Of a DNA stretch of 64,000 nt, positions 9,351-18,935 are shown piece by piece. Both the position numbers and the translations under genes were made by a program. The notes beneath the pieces were generated by a model. That model was not told the origin of the DNA and did not search any database. It was given only the letters and a program-made list of their open reading frames with translations. The DNA is from Aplectana chamaeleonis (lineage: Eukaryota; Nematoda; Chromadorea; Rhabditida; Cosmocercidae): the NCBI GenBank assembly GCA_029168955.1, contig JAPDOI010001173.1, positions 124,001 to 188,000 on the forward strand, read 5' to 3'. Each line of letters begins with the position of its first letter. Within the stretch, counting starts at the first letter, position 1.

Positions 9351-10110
9351 AATTTTTTGACAGATTCTCGGGGTTTCCAAATAACATTCGACTTGTCATA
9401 CACAACGACTGAATAAATAATGAAGTGGATCAGCAAGCACCCGCCAAGAAAAGAAAAGCTAACAGAAACACAATATTTTTATTCGTCTTCAGCCACTATT
9501 GTTAAAACAAGCAAGCAACTAGTGCATCGCACAAAATCAAAAGTACGACAAGTAGTCGAGATCGTTGCATTTACGCGTTTTTATAAGTTCGTTTTTTACC
9601 TTGCAAACTTTTCTGCTTGTTTACATTTTGAAGCACTTTATCATTACAGTCACATATCATATTTCAATCACCATTATGGAATTATTTTCTACAAATCATT
9701 GTTGTCATCAATTTACAAATCTGTATTTTTCTTCAATGCTTTCCCTTTACACTGCCTGCTCATATCTTGCGCCACTTTGCAATTACAGCAGCTGATAAAA
9801 AACAATCTTTCAACTTCCTTTATGAAATCTCGAGTGGGTTAATTAACACTTAATCAACTATTTGAACAATCAGTATTGGGGCCTTGGTTGAGCGCCAGGA
9901 CTCTTCTGCACGAGCTTTGATGGCGTCATCAACGATGGAGGTGCGAGCGCAGATAATTAGGTGTGAACGAAGGTGCGAACCACGCTAATGACGGGCTCCC
10001 TAATTAGACTCGTACAGATGTATACGAATCCGTACTCTCATCAGAAGACCACTTCTCAATGGATGTGGTTGAGCCACGAATTGTTGTCAGCTCAATTTCT
10101 TCGGAATGAC
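9351..10110. other. AT-rich intron sequence, nothing recognised
   Basis: A 140-codon open frame starting at 9,420 is Phe/Tyr/His/Ser-rich and looks like chance translation of AT-rich DNA. No motif or repeat seen. Confidence 0.4.
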
Positions 10111-10330
10111 GAATAATTCGAATAAATCCATACACAAGTATTCGAATTTCGAATATTATTCGAGAGCCTGTTTTTGAAATATTCAAATTTCGAATATTAT
10201 TCGAGAGCCGGTTTTTGACATTATTGAATTTCGAATATTATTCGAAAACGAAAATTTTCGAATTTCGAATTTTGAATGATTCGAAATTCGAAAAATCATT
10301 CGAACAATTTTCGAATAATATAATTCGGTC
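10111..10330. repeat. TTCGAA/TTCGAATA palindromic array
   Basis: Second TTCGAA-type array, containing GAATTTCGAATATTATTCGA twice and ending ATTTTCGAATAATATAATTC. It adjoins the dispersed repeat shared with 59.6-60.0 kb. Confidence 0.85.
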
Positions 10331-11190
10331 CGAAGTATAATATAAACCCACGATTTTGAGGTACCCTTCAAAGTTAAGGTATCAAGTTCAAATTGGAATA
10401 GGAGCGACCTGCATCCATTTCCAGCCACCTGTCCAAAAATGAGCTCCCTAGCTCAATTTTAAGTGTACCAACAAGATCGTGTACGCCGTCTGAAAAAAAG
10501 GAGATTAAAGGCATCGTTCGCGCTGAGAATCGATTTCCATTTTTTGAGCTCAATTTCATGGATGAGCCCGGTAGACCACACCTGTGAGTTTTGGCGCTTC
10601 AAAAACCTAGGATTATGAGGTTGGAAGAGGTTGAAGATGAGGATCCGCCACCAGTTCTCACCAGTCATCTAGCACTTTTTCATAGAATGTTGATCCGACC
10701 GGCAATCAACATGAAAAACAGTTACGGCACAAACTCCACATGTAGAAAAACTTCAAAAATAACATTGAAGAGGCCCTCAAACGCAGAAAAACCTCAAAAA
10801 CGATTTTGGCGCGAAATTCAAATACGTATTTACAATGTGTTCCGAATGGATTTCCTCTACAAATGGAAGTTTTTCATGGGCACCTTCGACATTTTTGTTC
10901 ATTAGAGAGGCCAAGCTACACAAAAACGTGAAAAAATAATATACTGTTTCCTGCGAGTACGATGCCTTTAACAACAAAAACGCGCGGTCTTTCAATTTTT
11001 ACTCGAAAACCAGTGAACCGTTCTAAACCATTTTTGGGTTCGTATACCAACTTTTTGCGCTCTTTTTAATGCAATTTAGCACTAATTTCTACGTTCACTC
11101 TCAACTGAGATTTCGAAAAAGGGGTTGCGCGCGGGGCCGATTCAAAACCAAATCTGGCGCGCGCTTCGCGCGCACCACAATTAGGAAGAA
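10331..11190. repeat. Dispersed repeat shared with 59,630-60,040, split by a MITE
   Basis: The left part (ATTTTGAGGT, CCAAAAATGAGCTC, CCAACAAGATCGTG, CTGAAAAAA) and the right part (GGGGTTGCGCG, CCAAATCTGG, GCGCTTCGCG, CACCACAAT) both occur in the same order at 59,630-60,040. The copy there lacks the 459-bp MITE inserted here at 10,509, so it serves as an empty site. Confidence 0.75.
10505..10971. mobile_element. TTAA-flanked MITE, AGGCATCGT family
   Basis: TTAA at 10,505-10,508 and 10,968-10,971 flanks a 459-bp element with ends AGGCATCGTTCGCGC and GTACGATGCCT. A TTAA duplication is the piggyBac-type signature; the superfamily is inferred. A shorter related copy lies at 11,600. Confidence 0.8.
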
Positions 11191-11220
11191 AACTCCCAAA
11201 AAAATCGACTTCCAACGATT

Positions 11221-12567
11221 TACCGTAGTTCCTCTAATTGAAGAACACCTCTACTAGAAGTACACCTCTTTTAAAAGTTCACCTCTTTTCGGAATGGACC
11301 TCCTGTACTCGGGTAGGTGTTTCGCAATTCGAATGTGGCATTTGAGAGAGAGAGCAGTTTGCACGAGATGTTTTTTTCAATTTTCTGAGGTTTAAATATT
11401 CACAGAAAAAGTATCGGCCACCCCCTTCTCGGTCAAAGATTGCTTGTATGGGACAACTTCCGATGAAACTTCAGCGAACTTCAAATGACCAACAAAAAAC
11501 AGAATTGAACCTTGTTATTGCCGTTATTCACTGCGAATGCGCGGAGTTCATATAGGTACTTTACCAAAATTTAGACTTGATTGGGTTTTAATCATTTAAA
11601 GGCATCGTTCGCGCTGAAAACCAATTTCCATTTTTTGGGCTCATTTTCATGAATGAGCCCGGTAGACCACACCGGTGAGCTTTGGCGCTTCAAAAACGTA
11701 GGGTAACAGTGACGAGGCCCACCTCAAAATGTTTTGGCGCGAAATTCAAATTCTTATTTACAATGTGTTCCAAATGAATTTTCTTTACGAATCGAGGTTT
11801 TTCATGGGCGCCTTCGACATTTTCGTTCACTAGAGAGGCCAAGCTACACAAAAACATTAAAAAAATGTTATACGATTTCCTGCGCGTACGATGCCTTTGA
11901 ACTTGACCTGTTTTGGCGCATGACGTTGACTTGAACAGTCCTTGAAAAGCCAAGATTCCCTAGCGTTAGTAAGATTGGATCATTCATGTAGAGGAATCGA
12001 TAATACGATGAGGAAATCAGGAACCGTTAAAGACAGACTTTACCTACAGCGGATTGTGGATGCAAAGAACTCGCCTCTGGAAGAGCTGTTGTCAAGTCGT
12101 TCTAGAACAGCACTTTTTCTATCGCTCTGGACGGCTTGAAAGGCGATCAGTTAAATTGTTTTTAAGCCTAGGAAGTCGATACCGATTGGTCTCTCTCTTT
12201 CCTATTAAGGAATTGTTAACAAAAACGATGCTAGGCTTATTAAATTTTTGAAAGAAGTTGACTTGGGGAAGGTGTGAATAATGGTCTTGAAAATATGATA
12301 TCAGTGATTGTGAAAGCCTCAATTAGATTGGACCTATGTGGCTAAGTTTTCAGGCTTGCTGTCTGGAATTTCAATACATACAAACTCTCGGTGTTATACT
12401 GGAAATCTCTGCTAGAAATGCGATCAGTTTACCATAGGAAATTCAAAAAATTGCGCCGAATAATGGAAGTACACCCTCTATTAGAAGTACACCTCTAATA
12501 GAAATACATATAAAATAGGGGCCTGAGTATCAGAAGTATATGTACTTCTAAAAGAGGAAATACGGTA
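11221..12567. mobile_element. 1.34-kb TA-flanked element with repeat-bearing ends
   Basis: The left end reads ACCGTAGTTCCTCTAATTGAAG and the complement of the right end ACCGTATTTCCTCTTTTAGAAG, both preceded by T so that TA flanks the element. Each end carries further copies of an AGAAGTACACCTCT word (11,245-11,300; 12,465-12,540). The interior holds a nested MITE and no recognisable transposase, so it is non-autonomous, Tc1/mariner-like by its TA target. Confidence 0.65.
11596..11900. mobile_element. Nested TTAA MITE, AGGCATCGT family (short copy)
   Basis: A 297-bp element with left TTAA (11,596-11,599) and right TTGA, ends AGGCATCGTTCGCGC and GTACGATGCCT. Its sequence matches both flanks of the 10,509 copy, lacking an internal block. 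It lies inside the TA-flanked element, so it is probably younger. Confidence 0.8.
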
Positions 12568-12686
12568 TGCTCGTTGATCCCTTCTCCACAACCAATTATC
12601 CCCAGATGCAGGTGTGGTTTTCACACAATTGAGAACGAGTTTTTAATCTTTGTGGTGAAGTCCCAAGCAACTCAACCATTTCCTAT

Positions 12687-12940
12687 AGGGGTCCGCAGAG
12701 TTGAAGTCGCGATGTTGCTCGCAGCGACGAACAGCACTGTGTGATGTAATATTGATTACATTCGGCGACGATGACAACGAGGGGGCACCGCAGAGTGTAT
12801 TGACGCCGCGACAGCCCTACATCGCTGCTAGCGAGCGGCAACCGACGCCGCGACGATAATGTTTCGAGACATTTTTGTCGCCGCGTCAAGGCTGACGCTC
12901 GGCGACCACTCGCCGGTCTCTGCAACTCTGCAGACCCCTT
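12687..12940. mobile_element. 254-bp GC-rich MITE, AGGGGTCYGCAGAGTTG ends
   Basis: Terminal inverted repeats AGGGGTCCGCAGAGTTG and CAACTCTGCAGACCCCTT. The interior is rich in CGCCGCGAC. The right-end sequence, including GACCGGC and GTCGCCGAGCG, is also seen at 31,500-31,553. Confidence 0.75.
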
Positions 12941-13016
12941 ATGCTGTGATTGCATTTCTCGTCACAATGCTTGATTCGGTTGTCTGATACAAGGTTTATA
13001 CTAGTTTTCATTGCAG

Positions 13017-13142
13017 ATGTAGATGGCGACGTTTTCGTCTCAAATACTGAACAAGCTGTAGCAGCAGAACCTCTGTCACAAACCCCGACTAGCAACTTCA
13101 CTGAGCAGGTTGTGAGAGGTTCTTCTAGGATTCCACGATATA
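13017..13142 (+). CDS. TSC2: Tuberin exon leading into the RapGAP domain; 3' end uncertain
   Basis: Acceptor TTTTCATTGCAG. Two bases finish the Asp codon begun at 7,128, then VDGDVFVSNTEQAVAAEP to TSNFTEQ and, if the frame is followed on, VVRGSSRIPRY. Human tuberin has SFERSVQLLDQIPSY at this point, just before HKIAVLYVG, so the F-x3-V and IP-x-Y positions agree. The end is a problem: no GT follows IPRY. Options are a GC donor at 13,143 (phase fits the 60,423 exon and gives the human spacing), a GT at 13,148 after an in-frame TGA, or the good-looking GTTGTG donor after CAG at 13,108 paired with the acceptor ending at 60,407. The first fits homology best, the last fits splice rules best. Confidence 0.55.
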
Positions 13143-13147
13143 GCTGA

Positions 13148-14587
13148 GTTCGGAGAAAATTTTAGCGGAGGAGACACCAGTCTGCTATTCAAACGCGCCG
13201 CCCATCAAACCAGCTACAGATCGACAACACGCCACGGAAAACCTTAGATGACATGTACGCAACAAAAGGACCATTGCGAAGAGATAGTTTCTCGAAAGGT
13301 TAGCGATTTCTTGTGTTTATCAGACAAGGGTTGTGAGTATGATAAGGGTCTATTCGTCTCAAAATTCCCACATTCGCGCATTTCCACGCACACTATTCCG
13401 AGGCGAATTGTACTCGGCCTATATCGAACCTGTGCGGAGACAGTGGAAGAGATTGCGACGGTGAATGGGCACGGGGGTGGAGAGAACAGCGAATGCGCGC
13501 ACAAGCACGCGACGGACCCGTTTAGGTATCGCTTCATATTATAAATTCTGCTTGTGGAGGTGCCTTATTGTGCATCGATTTTCCGCAGTATGGATTGCTG
13601 AACTATAAGGGCTGTCAGATGATTTCAATGCATTTTTTCGTATTGCTACGTGAGCTTATTTATTTAATGGCTTCCCATTCTATCGACAGCAATCCCTCTC
13701 TTCTGCACATAAGTTCATCCGATTCTCACCCAAAAGACGAAGTCAAGCGCATGCTTCTACGCAATTTCATGGGCTCGACTACAGACGGCAAATATGCCAT
13801 ATTTGTACAAAGATTCAAATGGCAAAATAACCGCCCTATATCTGTATACGCTCCGTTCCATAATTACACGAACACCCCCCCCCCAATCGCAGTTCCTGCA
13901 ATTCGCTGTAACTTCTAAGCTTCGAAGGTTTCACCACTGTTTTCTACGACCCCGAAAACCGTAGTTTCATTTATAGTTACCTTTTTTGGTGATACTTCAC
14001 ACACCTAAAGGACTTGGACATGGTTTTCGACCGTTCCATAAATATACGAACACTTCTGAAAAACAGCACGTGTAGTGGTGAGTGTTAGAAAAGCTATCTT
14101 CAATAGCATTTTGATATCAGCTGAAACCATCACTGAGTAGAACAACATCAAATATCTCGTTAGTTAGCCAGTGGAAAAAAATTTGAGCAGGATTTATTCG
14201 TGAGTGCTTCTTGTGTTCAAGCAAACTCTAGCTCTCTCACGTTACTGTACTCCTTCTTTTTTGTGTGATTTTGTATAGCTGCTATACCCCATAGGTTTTC
14301 TATGAGGTTTAAGTTCAGAGTGAAAGGCAGGGCGAGTTAAAAGAGCGAGCCTTTCCGTCTTTAGCTACGGCATGATAGAGCTACTGAAATGAATGCTGAA
14401 GCTGTCTTGGGCATACCAGTACTCCTTACGCTTTCTATGGCAGAGAAACGGCGCTAGGTGGCCTCACGAGACGAACTGGCCTTTCACGAGGTGATTTCTA
14501 CAATGTGCAGGAGCAGCACCGAGCTTACAGCGTCTAGGATATGTCGCTTCTACCACGGCAGTTCCTTCATACGAATTCCTCCTACCA
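13148..14587. other. Intron sequence, nothing recognised
   Basis: Start of the proposed 47-kb intron. Overlapping open frames of about 100 codons occur on both strands at 13,244-13,918, but none has a recognisable domain or splice context. Confidence 0.35.
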
Positions 14588-14720
14588 GGGGTGGAATTCA
14601 CGAAGCGATAACCACGTTTTAGCCATGGCGTGAGGCCGATCGATTTGTACTTGATGTGCATAACCATGGCTACGCTAGCCATGGCTAAAACGTGGCTAGC
14701 GTTTTGTGAATTCCACCCCA
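14588..14720. mobile_element. 133-bp hairpin MITE
   Basis: Arms of about 42 bp: left GGGGTGGAATTCACGAAGCG to GTTTTAGCCATGG, right CCATGGCTAAAACG to GTGAATTCCACCCC. The end is of the GGGG-NNN-ATTCA type seen at 4,552 and 14,753. Confidence 0.8.
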
Positions 14721-14752
14721 GAAAGGGCTGGTTCTCTCCTCAAGTCACTCCA

Positions 14753-16246
14753 GGGGTGCGATTCATGAACGCACATTTATTGGTTTGGTTTGGTTAGAGT
14801 TTGGCTTGGTTTGCAAGCCCAGCCGTGACCAAACCAATTCACCGCGCTAGCCAGCGATTCATGAATGTTTCTGCGGTCTTGATTTGCTAACCGGTTGTCA
14901 AAACGTGTTTGAAACAGGTATATCGGTGTTTTCTGATCAAATCAGGTCAAATCGTGTTCAAAATTGTTATGTCGGCTCCTGCTGATCAATTCTTTTGCAT
15001 CCGTATTTTTTTCTTGATGTTTTTCTTTTTTTGGGTGGGGGAATCGCATTTCACAAGATTGTCGGCGTCCTCGTGCAGAATTATTTTTTTTATTAATGTT
15101 GGTCCATTTACATAACTGGTTCGCCAGCTAAATTGAATTACTTAGCTTTTTTTATGAGAACTTCATTCTTTCTGGACTCAGGAAAAATCTTATTCTCTCG
15201 CTCCGAATATCCAGTTCATTCGAAATGCAAAATTATTCAGTTTGTTTAAAAAAGTAAAAATATTTGGACTTTCGAGAAATCCATTTGATGGGAAGATTAA
15301 AATTATTGGTTTTTTAATGGATTTGGCCTCACTATTGTTGGTCACAACATTTGAATAGTCAGGCTTCCAAATATTTGATTTACATAGAGTTCAACTCCGC
15401 ACTGCTGTTCAGTCCGCAAAATGCTAGCTGATTGCGGCGTGGTTGCGAGTATCCTCAGACAGGGATTTGGGATCATTCGGGCAGTGGGATCACCAGAGCA
15501 CCAAAGGCAAAAACCGCCCGGGTGGTCCCACATCCCTGTCTGAGGATACTCGCAACCGAGCCGCAGCACGCTTTCGCAATCAGCGTACACTTTGCGGACT
15601 GGACGGCAATGCTGAGTTGAACTGTACAAGGCTCGTGCATTATTTTAAAACGCTAGATTAGTTGAACCAGCATGTAAAGGCTATAAAACGGCGAAATTCT
15701 CATGGTTTCTACGCGTGTTGCGGCGGTTAGAGACAGTGAAGAGAGTGCATCACAGACGGAGGGAGTTGCTTCTTGAGTCGTGAGAATCACGACTTTATAC
15801 AGAGGATAGCCGAATAAAATTCCTGAATATTCATTCGGGTCGAATAGTGAGCAGGTTTTCTGATTTATTTATTCATTCGAATATGCTAGGGTCCTACTCG
15901 AATTTGTGCGTTGAAACGAAGGTTTTAGGACGGTCATAATTAAATCTATTCATTCATTCGATTTTTTCAAAAATGGAAAGAGAAACGTTCTTCATCCGAA
16001 ATGTCGAAACCAAGTTTTGGAGTCATTGATTCATTTGTAATATTCTAGAAACACGATCTTCGAATTATTCGTGCTTCCAAAAGTCGTGTCAATTGTGAAC
16101 AATTATTTTGCCGTCTTTCGAAATGCGGTTGGAGTTTGGCCCGACCCTAAGATAGCCAAACTAACCAAGCATGAATAGCTGGTTTGCGAAAACCTGACGG
16201 CAAACCCAAAACAAACCAGACCAAATGCGTTCATGAATGCCTCCCC
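14753..16246. mobile_element. 1.5-kb element with GGTTTGG inverted ends
   Basis: The left end GGGGTGCGATTCATGAACGC followed by GGTTTGG repeats pairs with the right end (complement GGGGAGGCATTCATGAACGC, then TTTGGTTTGGTTTG-like words). The interior includes a separate foldback at 15,386 and AT-rich sequence. No transposase was recognised. Confidence 0.6.
15386..15626. mobile_element. 241-bp foldback element nested in the 14,753 element
   Basis: Inverted arms share AGAGTTCAACT/AGTTGAACT, CAGTCCGCAAA/TTTGCGGACTG and GGTTGCGAGTATCCTCAGAC / GTCTGAGGATACTCGCAACC. The centre is around the GGGTGGTCCCACATCC region. Confidence 0.8.
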
Positions 16247-16344
16247 AGTAGTATCGCTCTGAGTCAGCTTCATCCCGAATGATTATTTGTTCATCGACAA
16301 ATATTATGAGAATCCTTTGTTGATTTATAGAGGGTTTTAATCAA

Positions 16345-16800
16345 ATCCTTATGTTCACTCCGTATTGAAGCATTTAATCAGTCGTGGGTGATTGAACATT
16401 GATTCCTCTGAAAACTAGATTATAGCGCCAGAACAGATTTTCGGGGATTTCTCAATGGGGTGAATGTCCTTCTTTTCCAAAAATTGCAACTCTGTAGTTT
16501 TTCTTATAAGAGAAGACTTTGAGGCATCAGACCTTACATTAAGGGCAGCATGCACGCTCGTAAACAAGGTTGAGATTACTACGGAAATATAGAATGGTAT
16601 GGCTCAGAACACAACGCCTACGCATTCTGAAGCGTCAAAAAAGACCCACAATGCAACTGCAGGAATAAGAACTTGGCCCCGCCCTCTATTTCTCCGCCCC
16701 CTGTATTTGCGTCCTCCTCCCAAACACTCGGACAAAGTGAAAACCTGACCGCGCGCAAATAGCGGACCGCCACCGGGATGGGCGTTGGTCGAACCGGTTT
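16345..16800. repeat. Left arm of a large inverted repeat, with TTAA MITE end
   Basis: The bases 16,345-16,543 are the inverted match of 27,964-28,156 (AAGACTTTGAGGCATC and TATAGCGCCAGAACAGATTTT against their complements). After TTAA at 16,542-16,545 the sequence GCAGCATGCACGCTCGTAAAC starts a MITE arm also present at 27,680-27,795 and 41,992-42,441. The arm runs to CGGACAAAGTGAAAACCTGA and then into the 21-bp array. Confidence 0.75.
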
Positions 16801-17175
16801 CCGCTCGCGGTCAGTCCGCGATCTCCCGCGGTCAGTCCGCAAGCTCCCGCGGTCAGTCCGCGAGCTCCCGCGGTCAGTCCGCGAGGTCCCGCCGTCAGTC
16901 GGCGAGCTCCCGCGGTCAGTACGCAAGCTACCGCGGTCAGTACGCAAGCTACCGCGGTCAGTACGCAAACTCCCGCGGTCAGTCTAGAAAGCACCGCTGT
17001 CAGTCCGGAATGTCCCGCGGTTGGTCCGAATTTAACCACGGTCAGCCCGCGAGCTCCCGCGGTCGGTCCAGAAAGCACCGCTGTCAGTCCGGAATGCCTC
17101 GCGGTGGGTCCGAATTTAACCACGGTAAGCCCGCTAGCTACCGCGGTCGGTCGAGAAGACCCCACCGTCAGTGCT
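16799..17175. repeat. 21-bp GC-rich minisatellite (CGGTCAGTCCGCGAGCTCCCG)
   Basis: About 17-18 tandem copies of a 21-bp unit, period clear from CGGTCAGTCCGCGAGCTCCC repeated in register; later units diverge toward CGGTCAGTCCGGAATGTCC. Because 21 is a multiple of 3 it yields Ser/Arg-rich open frames on both strands; these are not evidence for a gene. A degenerate relative lies at 27,376-27,560. Confidence 0.9.
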
Positions 17176-17364
17176 GAACGTCACGCGGTTATTCCCGAGA
17201 AGTCCGGGTCTCTGCGTGTCTCTGCATGTGGCGTGCAGTCTACGTGATCGGCAGAAAATACCTATATGACGGACCACTTCGCGTCGACCACCATATGTAA
17301 ACAGTCATGCTGAGAAGAAAAAGAGAGATCAAGAGAAAGAATTTAGTCGTGATAATGGCATGGT

Positions 17365-17691
17365 GTGATAATGCAGACTACAGATGCGGGCTGGTTCATC
17401 TTCAACAAATCAGTGGTGTCTCACGACTTCAATTTCATCGTGACAACACCCATGAAATGTCAAAATGACGCAACCGTGTTCGAGATAGAAAGCGCTCTGT
17501 TTCAGAAAGGCTCAGATTTCTGGCCAATGTGCGGGCTTCGTTGTGATAAGGACTGTAAGCTTAAAGTTATCGAAAGCAAAGTGAAAAAAAAACAGAAGTC
17601 TTGCCAACGTCTCGAAAAGTTCATTCAAGCAACGATTCAAGATCCATATAGAGTTCTGAGGGCTGCGAGTTCCAGCGATAATAGGGAATAA
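17365..17691 (+). CDS. Unrecognised 108-codon open frame
   Basis: The frame starts at ATG and ends at TAA, reading MIMQTTDAGWFIFNKSVV to AASSSDNRE, with a Cys-containing middle (MCGLRCDKDC) and a Lys-rich stretch. Composition is protein-like and the opposite strand is not open over the same length. I do not recognise the family. It lies inside the proposed tuberin intron between LINE and minisatellite sequence; it could be a remnant of a transposon protein or chance. Confidence 0.2.
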   Translation: MIMQTTDAGWFIFNKSVVSHDFNFIVTTPMKCQNDATVFEIESALFQKGSDFWPMCGLRCDKDCKLKVIESKVKKKQKSCQRLEKFIQATIQDPYRVLRAASSSDNRE

Positions 17692-18935
17692 AGTGCAGCT
17701 AAACGCTTCGTTGTTGCTCTTTATACCCTATCATTGACGCAACTCGGCTCCGAGAACTTTATATGAACATTTATACTTTGTAATGCGTAAAAAACATATT
17801 CCGTAGCCCAGCATGGGTTTATATTTTTTGTAGCTTTTTTCAACAGCGTCCGAAATATAAGGTTGCGGTACCATTGACAACCAAGCATGCCTCGCCCACT
17901 TTCCCTCGCGCTTGCTGCGCTTTCCACCCCACCCTCTTGATGCGGAGACACAAAGAAAAGACGCTAGTACATACTGTGCCATCGACTGACTTCTTTCGGA
18001 TGATTGGGGTTGCGATGTATATTCTGGCAAACTGCCACGACCCCTTCGTCTATGTGGATGCTGAGGCTGTAATCACAATTACGCCTGTAAACACATTTCC
18101 TATAGAACAATTTGTTAGAGTTCTAACAATATTTTTATCTCCGATTGATCGGAAACAAATCATATTTTTGCTACGCATTTCTTCAACAGAAATACTGAAT
18201 TCTTTGCTTGGTAACGCTGGTGATTACATTTGTGATAAAAGAGAGAAAAAGTGAGAGTAAGTCCTATCAGAAAGTGGATCTACCAAGCAAATAAGATTCG
18301 GTGCTGACAGAAACATTCCAACAAAAAAAGGATTGCAGGGAAGTGTAGTCGATGAGTCTACGAAAAGGTATCAAAATTTCTCGAGAACCGATTCCCGAGG
18401 CCTCAACTTTTAAGTCACAAAAAACAGAACGTTTTATTATTCTTCATAGAAGAACTTTGTGGTTATGAAAATAACTTCTCTTTCGTCGGTTCTATTCTAG
18501 TACGAAAAAAGATTTGTGCATCCAATACTTATTTTTGAAAAGAAGACATGGTGTTGGTTAATTCACACAAACGGTTTCATTTTGCTGATCAGAAACGTAA
18601 ACCAGTGAAAGTGCAGTAGCAAGCGCAATTACTAACGCATGAACCTTCTCAACCAAGTAGAGGTCCTTTTTCGAAAAGTCTAGGGCTCTTCTATGTGAAA
18701 TACCACAACGATTTGTTTCGAGGACTTGAAAATATTTTATCCATGGAAATCGGCTCTCAAAAAAATATTTTCAATTCTTTGTAGACTCCCCCACTCCACT
18801 TTCCTGATGTTCCTTTCTGTTAGAGCGTTTCGGCCAGTGTCAAACTGTTTTTGCTTGGAGAAAGCTAGAGATGTGATTTTGAAAATGTTTTCTCCATTTC
18901 CTAGTTGAATTTTTTGGGAAACAACCGCTTCGCAT
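17692..18935. other. Intron sequence, nothing recognised
   Basis: Mixed-composition sequence before the LINE. Overlapping short open frames occur on both strands at 17,720-18,250, with no domain. No clear repeat. Confidence 0.35.

Noticed and set aside
9420..9842. 140-codon plus-strand frame
   Set aside because: Low-complexity Phe/Tyr/His/Ser composition from AT-rich DNA, two frames open together, no motif.
16686..17177. Ser/Arg- and Thr/Gly-rich frames on both strands
   Set aside because: Translation of the 21-bp minisatellite; open on both strands for the same reason as the 42-bp array.
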